Source of the DNA: Phycisphaeraceae bacterium
GTDB lineage: Bacteria; Planctomycetota; Phycisphaerae; Phycisphaerales; Phycisphaeraceae
Direction: 5' to 3'
Assembly: GCA_002716625.1 (NCBI GenBank)
Contig: PBAS01000066.1
Span: forward strand, 1-35,101
Length of the DNA stretch: 35,101 bases
The notes below the pieces were generated by a model. That model had not been told where the DNA came from and made no database searches. It worked only from the letters and a program-made list of their open reading frames with translations. Position numbers and translations under genes: made by a program. Every line of letters starts with the position of its first letter. Within the stretch, counting starts at the first letter, position 1. Below are positions 1 to 7,147 of this stretch, piece after piece.

Positions 1-1362
1 GACCACAATTTACGGGTCTATGATTCGATTCTTGGGCTGCTTTGCGGGCCAGATAATCCCACGCCATTGGTCCATCTCAATCAGGTTGTTCATTTCAAGC
101 ATACGCATGTTTACGCCAAGTTGGAATGGTATAACCCGTTTGGGGCGGTTAAGGACCGGATTGCATCGAATTTAATTCGCGATGCAGAAGAGCGGGGTGT
201 CCTAGGTTCCGACAAGAGCCTTGTTGAAGCCACTTCAGGTAATACGGGGCTTGGGTTGGCAATGATTGGTAATGCTAAGGGTTACCGACTCAAGACGCCG
301 CTGTCCGAAAAAATACCAGTTGAAAAGCGTACGATGCTACGTTTTTTTGGCAGTGACGTGGTGGAACTGGACGACACGCTGTGTCCGGCACCAGGGGCGC
401 CGGAGGGTGCAATAGCGGCTGCTAGGCAGGCTGCTGAATCAGATGTGCAGACGGTTCTGCTTGATCAGTATGCCAACGATGCAAATCCCGATAGTCATTA
501 TCATACGACGGGACCGGAGATTTGGAATCAGACGCAGGGTAAGGTCACCCATTTTATTGCCGGCCTTGGCACCTGTGGAACCATTACAGGTACGGGTAGA
601 TTTCTCAAAGATCAGAACAGTGATCTCCAGGTAATGGGCGTCTATCCAGAAGAAGGGCACGACATTCCAGGTGTGCGTAGCATGGTGCAATTACAGCAGA
701 CCAAGCTCTTCTTTCCCGACGAATATGACCAGATGACCGAAGTGGCCAATCGTCAGGCTTTTGATATGTGTCTTCAACTCAACCGTCAGGAGAGTATCAT
801 TGCTGGTCCCAGCAGTGGCATGGCGCTGGATGGTGCATTACAGATGCTTCCTGATGAGCCAGGCACCATTGCAGTCGTGATCTTTCCTGACGACGTCTTT
901 AAATACGCATCCTCGTTCCAACATCACTTCCCGGACTTATGTCCTGGTGATGTCGGTAGTCAAACGGTTGGTCCAACCAAAGACGAACAACTGTTGGCTG
1001 AGATGATCGAAAATTTAAAGAATCAGTACGACACCGTAAAAGCTGACGACCTAGAAAGGCAACTTGCCGAGCAGGTCGCTCCGGTTGTGGTCGATGTGCG
1101 TTCGGCTCAGATTTACGCCGAATCCCATATCATCGGTTCGGTTAATATTCCCCAAGAAGAACTGGTTCAGCGAACTGGTGAACTGCCAGATGATCGTGAA
1201 TCACCAATTGTTATGGTGTGTAACATTGGTAAATTCTCCAAACATACGACGTTATACCTTAAATCGATGGGATACAGGCAGGTGCGTAGTATGAAAGGTG
1301 GCTTGAACGAGTGGATTCGCAAGGGACATCCAACCGAATCATCGGTGGTGGGAACTTCCTGA
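1..1362 (+). CDS. Cysteine synthase-like PLP enzyme fused to a rhodanese domain (5' partial)
   Basis: The frame is open from base 1, so the true start lies off the window. The first visible codons already encode the family's NPTPLVHL entry motif; the TTG at 67 is therefore internal. Residues further on match fold-type II PLP cysteine synthases: NPFGAVKDRIA holds the PLP-binding lysine, EATSGNTGLGLA is the substrate loop, and AGPSSGMALDGAL is the PLP-phosphate region. The family makes cysteine from O-acetylserine (or an activated serine) and sulfide. The last ~100 residues form a rhodanese-like domain: VVVDVRSAQIYAESHI, then an active-site-type Cys in VCNIGKFS, ending in MKGGLNEWIRKGHP. Such fusions may hand persulfide sulfur to the synthase; that role is inferred. 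It could equally be a cystathionine-beta-synthase-like enzyme. The gene stands alone, with about 330 bases to the next promoter. Confidence 0.88.
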   Translation, partial: DHNLRVYDSILGLLCGPDNPTPLVHLNQVVHFKHTHVYAKLEWYNPFGAVKDRIASNLIRDAEERGVLGSDKSLVEATSGNTGLGLAMIGNAKGYRLKTPLSEKIPVEKRTMLRFFGSDVVELDDTLCPAPGAPEGAIAAARQAAESDVQTVLLDQYANDANPDSHYHTTGPEIWNQTQGKVTHFIAGLGTCGTITGTGRFLKDQNSDLQVMGVYPEEGHDIPGVRSMVQLQQTKLFFPDEYDQMTEVANRQAFDMCLQLNRQESIIAGPSSGMALDGALQMLPDEPGTIAVVIFPDDVFKYASSFQHHFPDLCPGDVGSQTVGPTKDEQLLAEMIENLKNQYDTVKADDLERQLAEQVAPVVVDVRSAQIYAESHIIGSVNIPQEELVQRTGELPDDRESPIVMVCNIGKFSKHTTLYLKSMGYRQVRSMKGGLNEWIRKGHPTESSVVGTS

Positions 1363-1693
1363 ACGGCATTTCTGTTTTAACTAGCAGGTACTTGAAATAG
1401 TTTTATTGCCACCATCGTAGTGCCGGTGGTATGGTGGAGGATGGGTGGTCCACAGTTGGTGGTGTTGGCGTGGATATGATTTTCCCATGTAGATAGAAGC
1501 TGTCCAGTAGGTCGGTAACTGGCCGTTGGGAGGTATTATCGATTTACACCTCGGCTAGCTGAAGTACCGTCCATGATTGCAACTTTCTACATATGACATC
1601 TACTTGGATACCGCCTTGTGTATCCAAGTGGACATCAACCTTTTTGGACGAATTAGCCGATCCAAAAGAAAGTGACGATATTAGAGGATTCAG
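1363..1693. other. Intergenic region before mcsA; possible decayed minus-strand reading frame
   Basis: No convincing plus-strand gene. On the minus strand a frame starting at an ATG at 1708-1706 runs 54 codons to a TAA at 1546-1544 and then stays open in the same frame to about 1400. The first part has an alternating hydrophobic pattern (KKVDVHLDTQGGIQVDV) that looks protein-like. The downstream part has no ATG, GTG or TTG near its beginning, so if coding at all this would be a gene broken by a nonsense codon. Chance openness is also plausible. The region also carries the 12-bp hairpin listed separately. Confidence 0.3.
1599..1632. repeat. 12-bp inverted repeat (hairpin) upstream of mcsA
   Basis: The left arm TCTACTTGGATA (1599-1610) and right arm TATCCAAGTGGA (1621-1632) pair over 12 positions with one G-T mismatch, around a 10-base loop. 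No T-run follows on either strand, so it is not a classical terminator. It sits about 60 bases upstream of the predicted mcsA -35 box and could be an operator or an mRNA-end structure of the upstream gene. Confidence 0.6.
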
Positions 1694-1722
1694 TTGAATA
1701 GCTTGCATAAGATTCCTAGAAT
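1694..1722 (+). promoter_or_regulatory. Predicted sigma70-type promoter of mcsAB
   Basis: TTGAAT at 1694-1699 and TAGAAT at 1717-1722 are separated by 17 bases (4/6 and 5/6 matches to consensus). Transcription would begin near 1729. That is downstream of the ATG at 1725 and supports the GTG at 1752 as the mcsA start. Confidence 0.45.
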
Positions 1723-1751
1723 TAATGGTCCTAGTATGGGGGCCACAAGCC

Positions 1752-2249
1752 GTGAAGAAAATATGTGACAAGTGTAATCATCCCGCAACGGTCCACGAAG
1801 TTGAGATCGTTAAGGGCCAGAAGATAGAAAAACATCTCTGTGACGATCATGCGCGAGAGGAAGGCATCGCGGTGGGTGCAGACTACAAGCCCATTAACGA
1901 ACTGCTGACCAACTTTGTGAAAATGCACAGCGGGTCCGCCCCTGCGCACGACTTGGTGTGCGACAATTGTGGTATGGGATTTAGCGAGTTCCGGGAGAAC
2001 AGCTTGCTCGGATGCCCGCAATGTTATATTGCATTTGAAGCGCCATTAAGTCCACTACTGGAACGTGCTCAGGACAATGGCACGCACCATATTGGCAAAG
2101 TGCCGCAGCGTTGTGGTATTGGCGAACGACGCCAAGAGCAATTGCTGCGTATGCGCAACCGCTTGGCCGAAGCGGTCAAGTCAGAAGATTTTGAACTGGC
2201 AGCCAGGCTTCGGGATGATATCAGTCAATTTGAGGGTGTAGTCGAATGA
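1752..2249 (+). CDS. mcsA: McsA-like zinc-binding activator of the McsB arginine kinase
   Basis: In Firmicutes McsA binds and activates the arginine kinase McsB. The GTG start at 1752 gives a 165-residue protein beginning MKKICDKC, as family members do. An ATG at 1725 would add nine residues but lies upstream of the predicted transcription start. Visible features are a first metal knot (C5, C8, C30, with H33), a second CxxC...CxxC knot (C70, C73, C88, C91), and a C-terminal UVR (UvrB/UvrC) motif at about 127-161 containing EAVKSEDFELAARLRDDI. The stop overlaps the mcsB start by four bases (ATGA), so the two are translationally coupled. No ctsR lies upstream. The identity is firm because of the partner gene. 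Confidence 0.9.
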   Translation: MKKICDKCNHPATVHEVEIVKGQKIEKHLCDDHAREEGIAVGADYKPINELLTNFVKMHSGSAPAHDLVCDNCGMGFSEFRENSLLGCPQCYIAFEAPLSPLLERAQDNGTHHIGKVPQRCGIGERRQEQLLRMRNRLAEAVKSEDFELAARLRDDISQFEGVVE

Positions 2250-3307
2250 CACTTGGGCGTATCACGACCAATGCCGGAGAATGGCTGCGGGGGGCTGGTC
2301 CACGCAGCGACGTGGTCCTGTCAAGCCGTGTTCGGTTGGCGCGTAATCTTGCCGGTTTCCCGTTTGTCAGTCGATCCAGTCGTCGGCAGCGTGAAGAAAT
2401 TCTCGAACGCTGCCGTGATCAGATCATGAATGGCCAACTTGCCGAGAATGTTCTTTGGGTTGGTCTGGTTGAATGTCCCCAGGTCGATTGTCAGTTGCTT
2501 GTTGAACGTCACTTGATCAGCCGACAACATGCCAGGGCAAATGACCTGGCGCGGGCGGTTGCGGTTGATACCAACGAAACGTTCTCAATCATGGTTAATG
2601 AAGAAGATCACCTGCGGATCGCAGTGCTTCGTAGTGGTGTCCAACTTGCCGAGGCATTCGAACAAGTCAACCGCATTGACAATATCATTGAAAAAAAGTT
2701 GGACTATGCTTTCTCCAAACGGTTTGGTTATCTTACAGCCTGTCCCACCAATGTGGGTACGGGTATGCGTGTTAGCGTGATGCTACATCTGCCAGCATTA
2801 AAGCTAACCGGCGAGATCGACAAAGTTCGTCGCGCAGCACGTGATATCCATCTGGCCGTGCGTGGACTTTTTGGTGAGGGTTCCGAGGCCCATGGTGATC
2901 TTTATCAAATCTCCAATCAAACCACGCTGGGTCGCAGTGAGCAGGAAATCCTTTCGGAATTCGAACACACGGTTGTGCCGCAGATCATCGCATATGAGCA
3001 GCAAGCCCGCCAAGCCCTTTTGCAACAGCGATCGGTGCAACTGGACGATAAAATTTGGCGAGCTTGGGCGATCCTCACACAAGCGAGAATGCTGGGATCC
3101 GAAGAAGTTCTTACTTTGCTCTCGCATCTTCGATTGGGCGTCAATCTTGGGCGTATTCAGACTGTTGATATACAGACAATCAATGAGTTGTTTTTGCTTT
3201 CTCAGCCGGCACATCTTCAAAAGATTAATGGATCCGCAATGGAAGGAGCCGTCCGTCGCCAAGGTAGGGCGGAATTGATCCGTCGTCGGCTTGGTGCTGC
3301 GGACTGA
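2246..3307 (+). CDS. mcsB: Protein-arginine kinase McsB
   Basis: McsB phosphorylates arginine side chains of proteins. In Bacillus this marks them for ClpCP degradation and inactivates the repressor CtsR. The 353-residue product has the guanidino-kinase landmarks: DVVLSSRVRLARNL (22-35), the catalytic-loop motif NEEDHLRI (118-125), CPTNVGTGMRVSVMLHLPAL (166-185) and GEGSEAHGDLYQISNQTTLG (210-229). Length is normal for the family. The C-terminal stretch (about 335-350) is Arg-rich (RRQGRAELIRRRL) where family members carry the phospho-arginine receptor site; that correspondence is inferred. It overlaps mcsA by four bases. No clpC follows: the next gene is a CBS protein behind its own promoter. 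Confidence 0.96.
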   Translation: MTLGRITTNAGEWLRGAGPRSDVVLSSRVRLARNLAGFPFVSRSSRRQREEILERCRDQIMNGQLAENVLWVGLVECPQVDCQLLVERHLISRQHARANDLARAVAVDTNETFSIMVNEEDHLRIAVLRSGVQLAEAFEQVNRIDNIIEKKLDYAFSKRFGYLTACPTNVGTGMRVSVMLHLPALKLTGEIDKVRRAARDIHLAVRGLFGEGSEAHGDLYQISNQTTLGRSEQEILSEFEHTVVPQIIAYEQQARQALLQQRSVQLDDKIWRAWAILTQARMLGSEEVLTLLSHLRLGVNLGRIQTVDIQTINELFLLSQPAHLQKINGSAMEGAVRRQGRAELIRRRLGAAD

Positions 3308-3320
3308 TTACACCAGCTCT

Positions 3321-3350
3321 TTGACGGGACCTGATCTATTTATCTATAAT
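3321..3350 (+). promoter_or_regulatory. Near-consensus sigma70 promoter before the CBS-domain genes
   Basis: TTGACG (3321-3326), an 18-base spacer and a perfect TATAAT (3345-3350) lie directly behind the mcsB stop. Transcription should start near 3357. That is only about five bases before the TTG at 3362 and ten before the ATG at 3367, which bears on the start of the next gene. Confidence 0.65.
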
Positions 3351-3361
3351 GCTCGGATACT

Positions 3362-3940
3362 TTGTTATGCAAAGTCAGGTCACGGGCCGTTCGGCTATGC
3401 TGTTTTCAGGGGCAGATTTGGCGGGAAGAGTTAGCGGAGAATCTAACCTGTAGCCAAGGACTGAATGCAATCGGTTTACATCAAGACATTCTGAGCCATC
3501 CCGTGTCGGAGCTTGAGCTACGCTACGTGATCACGGTGCATCGCGATGAATCGGTCAGGCATTGTATACAGCAGATGCGTAGCTATGGACTAGGTTGCGT
3601 TGTGGTCGTTGGCGAAAAAAACATCACGGTAGGGAAGTTTACGGAGCGATTGCTCATCCCGCTATTGCTCAGTGGGGAATCATTGGACGTACCTGTTGCA
3701 AAACACATGTCCACAGATTGGGGTACAGTTAGTACAGAGGATCCGATTGCAAATGTGATCGAACAAATGGAATCCAAGAAACTGCGATTTGTCATCGTGG
3801 TAAACTCAAAAGGTCAACCCGTCGGCCTAACGGGCCAAAAAGGCGTGGCCGAGTACATTGCAGAGCACTTCCCCAGGCGAGTAAAGGTTCAGGAAAGCCA
3901 GGCCACTAAGATCTTCTTGGACCACCGGGAGGGGGCATAG
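3362..3940 (+). CDS. CBS-domain-pair protein (start uncertain, possible frame change)
   Basis: The secure part is a tandem CBS pair from about codon 45 on: VSELELRYVITVHRDESV, then GCVVVVGEKNITVGKFTERLL, and in the second module FVIVVNSKGQPVGLTGQKGVAEYI. CBS pairs bind adenine nucleotides and usually act as energy or ligand sensors; no enzyme domain is attached. The start is unclear. The longest frame begins at TTG 3362, five bases after the predicted transcription start. GTG 3503 would start at the CBS fold itself. An ATG at 3367 in another frame encodes a more protein-like 28-residue N-terminus that stops at 3453, hinting at a one-base frame change. The next CBS gene begins two bases after the stop, so the two form an operon. 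Confidence 0.8.
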   Translation: MLCKVRSRAVRLCCFQGQIWREELAENLTCSQGLNAIGLHQDILSHPVSELELRYVITVHRDESVRHCIQQMRSYGLGCVVVVGEKNITVGKFTERLLIPLLLSGESLDVPVAKHMSTDWGTVSTEDPIANVIEQMESKKLRFVIVVNSKGQPVGLTGQKGVAEYIAEHFPRRVKVQESQATKIFLDHREGA

Positions 3941-3942
3941 CC

Positions 3943-4434
3943 ATGAGACGTCGCCGTCGCTCAGTAGATGACAGTGATTTTCAAGATCCACTGAAGAACT
4001 ATGAGACGCCTGCTTACAATGACGACCTTGACCGGTCATTGATGGAGGGGGAGATTCGAGATATCAAAATTACCCCTTTTACAGCAGTATTGCCCGAAAC
4101 GACAATTCAGGAGGCGATCACGGAAATGCGTGACTCTAGTATTGCTTGTCTTCTTATTGCCCGCGACGGCAAGCTACTGGGGATCTTTTCCGTAAGGGAT
4201 GTCCTGAACCGGGTTGTAGACAATTATGATCGAATTATGAACGATCCGGTCAGCGATGTCATGACACCCAACCCGACAGCGGTCTATCGTACAGATAGTC
4301 CGGCAAAGGCGCTGAATTTAATGGCCGATAGCGGCTTTCGGCATCTACCCATATTAAATGTGGATGAAAAAGTCGTTGGTATTCTCGGTCCCCGGCGGGT
4401 CACATCTTATCTTCGTAAATTTCTGCCGGATTGA
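3943..4434 (+). CDS. CBS-domain-pair protein
   Basis: A 163-residue protein with two CBS modules: the first around ITPFTAVLPETTIQEAI...LLIARDGKLLGIFSVRDVL, the second around VMTPNPTAVYRTDSPAKALNLM...LPILNVDEKVVGILGPRRV. There is no catalytic or membrane domain. The N-terminus is basic (MRRRRRS) and then acidic. The start is supported by a strong GGAGGGGG tract seven bases upstream. It lies two bases after the preceding CBS gene; the two probably form one nucleotide-sensing unit, possibly a heteromer (inferred). Its last 28 bases overlap the 3' end of mutY on the other strand. Confidence 0.88.
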   Translation: MRRRRRSVDDSDFQDPLKNYETPAYNDDLDRSLMEGEIRDIKITPFTAVLPETTIQEAITEMRDSSIACLLIARDGKLLGIFSVRDVLNRVVDNYDRIMNDPVSDVMTPNPTAVYRTDSPAKALNLMADSGFRHLPILNVDEKVVGILGPRRVTSYLRKFLPD

Positions 4435-5576
4435 AGTCCACTATGACTTTTTGTTGATCGGCATGTGAAGTGTGACGTGTGACGTGTGATCAATCCTACA
4501 GCCGTATGTTGCGGGTTGGCCATGGCCAGATCATTGGTTTTTCCCAGCCTTCTCCATTGGCCTATTCCCCGTCGAAGGCGACCTGAAATGACGGTTGTGT
4601 GCCACAGGACAAAATGGATTGCTCGGTGCGTTGTTTGGTGGTTGAACGTGCTGATACGTTCTGGAGTTTCAACGACCAAGCCCAGTTCATCTTCAATCCA
4701 CTGCAGGGCTCTTGTGGAAGGTTTTTGTGCCTCGAGGTTTTCTGCTGTGGGCATCTGCCACAATCGTGACCACAGACCCTTGCCGGGTCGTTGAACCACT
4801 AGGTGGCAGTTGCGCTTTTGGATCGCGAAGATGTGGTGGGTTACAGACCTCGGGGGGCGTCGTGGATGACGAACCGGCAGGCGATCGACACAACCCTGCA
4901 AATAGGCTTGGCACAATTGGCGGACCGGGCAGGTGGAACACCGCGGTCGCCTTGGCAGGCAGACCAACGCCCCTAATTCCATCAGTGCCTGGTTAAATAT
5001 CCCTGGACGGTGAGGTGGGACGAGCTTTTCTGTGATCGATTGAAGTTTCCTGCGGGTTGGTCCATCATCAATTGGTTTTTCAATGGCAAGCAGTCGAGAA
5101 ATGACACGTGAAACATTCCCGTCAATGGCAGCCACCTTTTCGTCGTATGCAATAGATGCAATTGCACCTGCCGTATATGTTCCGACGCCCGGCAGTTGGG
5201 ACAGATTTTCCAAGGTTTGGGGTACTTGTCCATCAAAACGATCGATGATCATCCGTGCCGCGGCATGTAGATGAAGGGCCCGTCGGTAGTAACCCAATCC
5301 CTGCCAGAGTTGTAATACCTGTTGTTCTTTAGCTGATGCCAGGGCCTCTATGGTGGGCAATGTTTTGATAAAGCGGTTGAAGTACTCTATAACCGTAGCC
5401 ACTTGTGTCTGTTGGAGCATGAACTCGCTGACCAGCACGTGATAGGGATTGGCAGGCTTTTGGCCGCAAGATCGCCAAGGCAACTTGCGGTGATATGCCT
5501 GAAACCATTTGAGCAGATTGCCGCGAAATTTGGCTACCCGTTTAGTTTCAACTTGCCAACCGTTCAAACTGACCAT
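4407..5576 (-). CDS. mutY: A/G-specific adenine DNA glycosylase MutY
   Basis: MutY removes adenine mispaired with 8-oxoguanine in base-excision repair. The 389-residue product has the expected series: LPWR near the start, catalytic Glu in SEFMLQQTQV, helix-hairpin-helix LPGVGTYTAGAIASIA, catalytic Asp in AAIDGNVSRV, and an intact C-x6-C-x2-C-x5-C iron-sulfur loop (CLPRRPRCSTCPVRQLC). The C-terminal MutT-like domain contains FNHQTTHRAIHFVLWHT, where 8-oxoG recognition residues lie. The last ~25 residues after TAVGLI are low-complexity, partly encoded by a 7-base tandem repeat, and overlap the facing CBS gene. They probably are a dispensable tail. Confidence 0.95.
   Translation of the reverse strand: MVSLNGWQVETKRVAKFRGNLLKWFQAYHRKLPWRSCGQKPANPYHVLVSEFMLQQTQVATVIEYFNRFIKTLPTIEALASAKEQQVLQLWQGLGYYRRALHLHAAARMIIDRFDGQVPQTLENLSQLPGVGTYTAGAIASIAYDEKVAAIDGNVSRVISRLLAIEKPIDDGPTRRKLQSITEKLVPPHRPGIFNQALMELGALVCLPRRPRCSTCPVRQLCQAYLQGCVDRLPVRHPRRPPRSVTHHIFAIQKRNCHLVVQRPGKGLWSRLWQMPTAENLEAQKPSTRALQWIEDELGLVVETPERISTFNHQTTHRAIHFVLWHTTVISGRLRRGIGQWRRLGKTNDLAMANPQHTAVGLITRHTSHFTCRSTKSHSGLQSGRNLRR
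4463..4490. repeat. Four tandem 7-mers inside the 3' end of mutY
   Basis: ATGTGAA, GTGTGAC, GTGTGAC, GTGTGAT follow one another directly. The unit is not a multiple of three, so gain or loss of a copy would shift the mutY frame after the functional C-terminal domain. Confidence 0.8.
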
Positions 5577-5619
5577 CCTCGATAGAAAAAGCCTCTAGCA
5601 GGATTTAGATGCACCCACG

Positions 5620-5736
5620 TTACCGCCAGTAACCCGCGTCCAGCAAGTCCTGGCGCCCCGCTTCGTCCAGTACATATTGACCGTTGCCCCAGTCGCCGCT
5701 AATGTTCTTGTTTAACCCATGAGCCGCCGAGCGCAT
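5620..5736 (-). CDS. Possible 38-residue small protein upstream of mutY
   Basis: A minus-strand ATG (5736-5734) opens 38 codons to a TAA at 5622-5620. The product looks protein-like, with MRSAAHGLNKNISGDWGNG followed by QYVLDEAGRQDLLDAGYWR. Composition (Gly, Asp, Trp, Tyr, few Cys/Ser) is unlike a random shadow frame. It begins on the purF start codon, head-to-head, and ends 43 bases before mutY, so it could be the first gene of a two-gene unit with mutY. It could also be the preserved tail of a lost larger gene, or a chance frame, since the frame stays open upstream through the antisense of purF. Not recognised. Confidence 0.33.
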   Translation of the reverse strand: MRSAAHGLNKNISGDWGNGQYVLDEAGRQDLLDAGYWR

Positions 5737-7147
5737 GAGCAGTGAAAAGAAAGATAAATGTGGCGTATTCGGTGTATGGGGTACCCCCGATAGCGCCCAA
5801 CTCGCTTATACGGCTTTATACGCACAACAACATCGAGGTCAGGAATCTGCAGGTATTGCAGTAAGTGACGGTGAGACGCTCAATGCGCATGCCGGGATGG
5901 GGTTGGTAGCCGAGGTTTTTTCCCCCGCAGTTCTCGACCGGCTCGAAGGGGCGGCCGCGATTGGTCATAACCGTTATTCCACAACGGGCTCAAGTCGTGC
6001 GTGTAATGCCCAACCCCTGCTTGAGGAGTTTGGCGGTGGCATTCAGGTTGCAGTAGCCCACAATGGTAATCTGATCAATGCCGGACTGTTGCGCGAGCAG
6101 TACGAGCAGAATGGGCATATTTTTCATACTTCAACGGACACGGAAGTCATCGTCCACCTGCTCGCATACCATCACCTATCTAAATCAGACCCCTTGGTGC
6201 AGGCGCTGGACCACCTGCACGGGGCATATAGTCTTGTCTTTCTTTTCAGAGATCGGATTGAAGCAGTGCGAGACCCTTGGGGGTGGCGACCGCTGGTGAT
6301 TGGCCAACTTGATAACGGCTCGTTCTGTGTCGCTAGTGAAACCGTCGCTCTTGACACCATCGGGGCCCGTTTTATTCGTGAGGTTGAACCGGGAGAGATC
6401 GTAACCCTTTCTGACCGGGGCCTAGAGTCACGAAGATTTGCGCAAGCTCAGCGACCAGCGCATTGTATTTTTGAGCACATTTACCTGGCCAACCCAAGCT
6501 CAAATGTATTTGGTGACACGGTACAGGTGGTCAGGGAGAAACTGGGTGAGGTGCTGGCTGAGGAAGCGCCCGTGGCAGCTGACTATGTGATGCCCATGCC
6601 AGATTCAGGTCGGTCGGCAGCTCTGGGCTACGCACGGCGTAGTGGTATTGAGTTTCGAGAGGGGATTGTACCGAATCGATATGTGGGGCGGACCTTTATT
6701 CAGCCAACACAAGCCCAGCGGGATATTGCGGTAAATCTCAAGTTAAATGTAGTCAGAGAAGTCGTCCGTGACAAGCGAATTATTGTTGTTGAGGATTCGA
6801 TTGTTCGTGGTACGACAACGCGGGGAAAGATGAATCAGCTTCGCCGCGCTGGTGCACGGGAAATTCACCTGAGAATCAGTTGTCCACCTATCCGCCACGG
6901 GTGTTATTTTGGAATTGACTTTGCGGAATCCCAGCTTATTGCCAGAGAGAGAAGTGTTAGCGAAATCAGGGATTTTCTGGAGATTGAAAGCCTGCACTTT
7001 CTGTCGCATGAGGGCATGCTGAACTGTGTGAGTAGGCCCAATGACCACTACTGTACCGCGTGTTTTAGTGGTGATTACAGGTTGAATGTGGACAGGCCTG
7101 TTACCAAGCTAAGTCTTGAACGTCACCAGTTGAAGATGTTTACTTGA
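5735..7147 (+). CDS. purF: Amidophosphoribosyltransferase PurF
   Basis: PurF makes 5-phosphoribosylamine from PRPP and glutamine, the first committed step of purine synthesis. The 470-residue precursor begins with an eight-residue propeptide (MSSEKKDK) before CGVFGVWG; Cys9 should become the N-terminal nucleophile of the glutaminase domain. QQHRGQESAGIA and GHNRYSTTG are further glutaminase motifs. The PRPP loop is VVEDSIVRGTTTRGK. Cysteines at CIFEHIYLA, RISCPPIRHGC and HYCTACFSGDY match the Bacillus-type class with a 4Fe-4S cluster. The gene appears monocistronic, and its last eight bases overlap the DUF4340 gene on the other strand. Confidence 0.97.
   Translation: MSSEKKDKCGVFGVWGTPDSAQLAYTALYAQQHRGQESAGIAVSDGETLNAHAGMGLVAEVFSPAVLDRLEGAAAIGHNRYSTTGSSRACNAQPLLEEFGGGIQVAVAHNGNLINAGLLREQYEQNGHIFHTSTDTEVIVHLLAYHHLSKSDPLVQALDHLHGAYSLVFLFRDRIEAVRDPWGWRPLVIGQLDNGSFCVASETVALDTIGARFIREVEPGEIVTLSDRGLESRRFAQAQRPAHCIFEHIYLANPSSNVFGDTVQVVREKLGEVLAEEAPVAADYVMPMPDSGRSAALGYARRSGIEFREGIVPNRYVGRTFIQPTQAQRDIAVNLKLNVVREVVRDKRIIVVEDSIVRGTTTRGKMNQLRRAGAREIHLRISCPPIRHGCYFGIDFAESQLIARERSVSEIRDFLEIESLHFLSHEGMLNCVSRPNDHYCTACFSGDYRLNVDRPVTKLSLERHQLKMFT

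Noticed and set aside
4463-4490. Possible CRISPR-like or transposon-end repeat
   Set aside because: The units are only seven bases long, contiguous and without spacers, so it is a simple tandem repeat.
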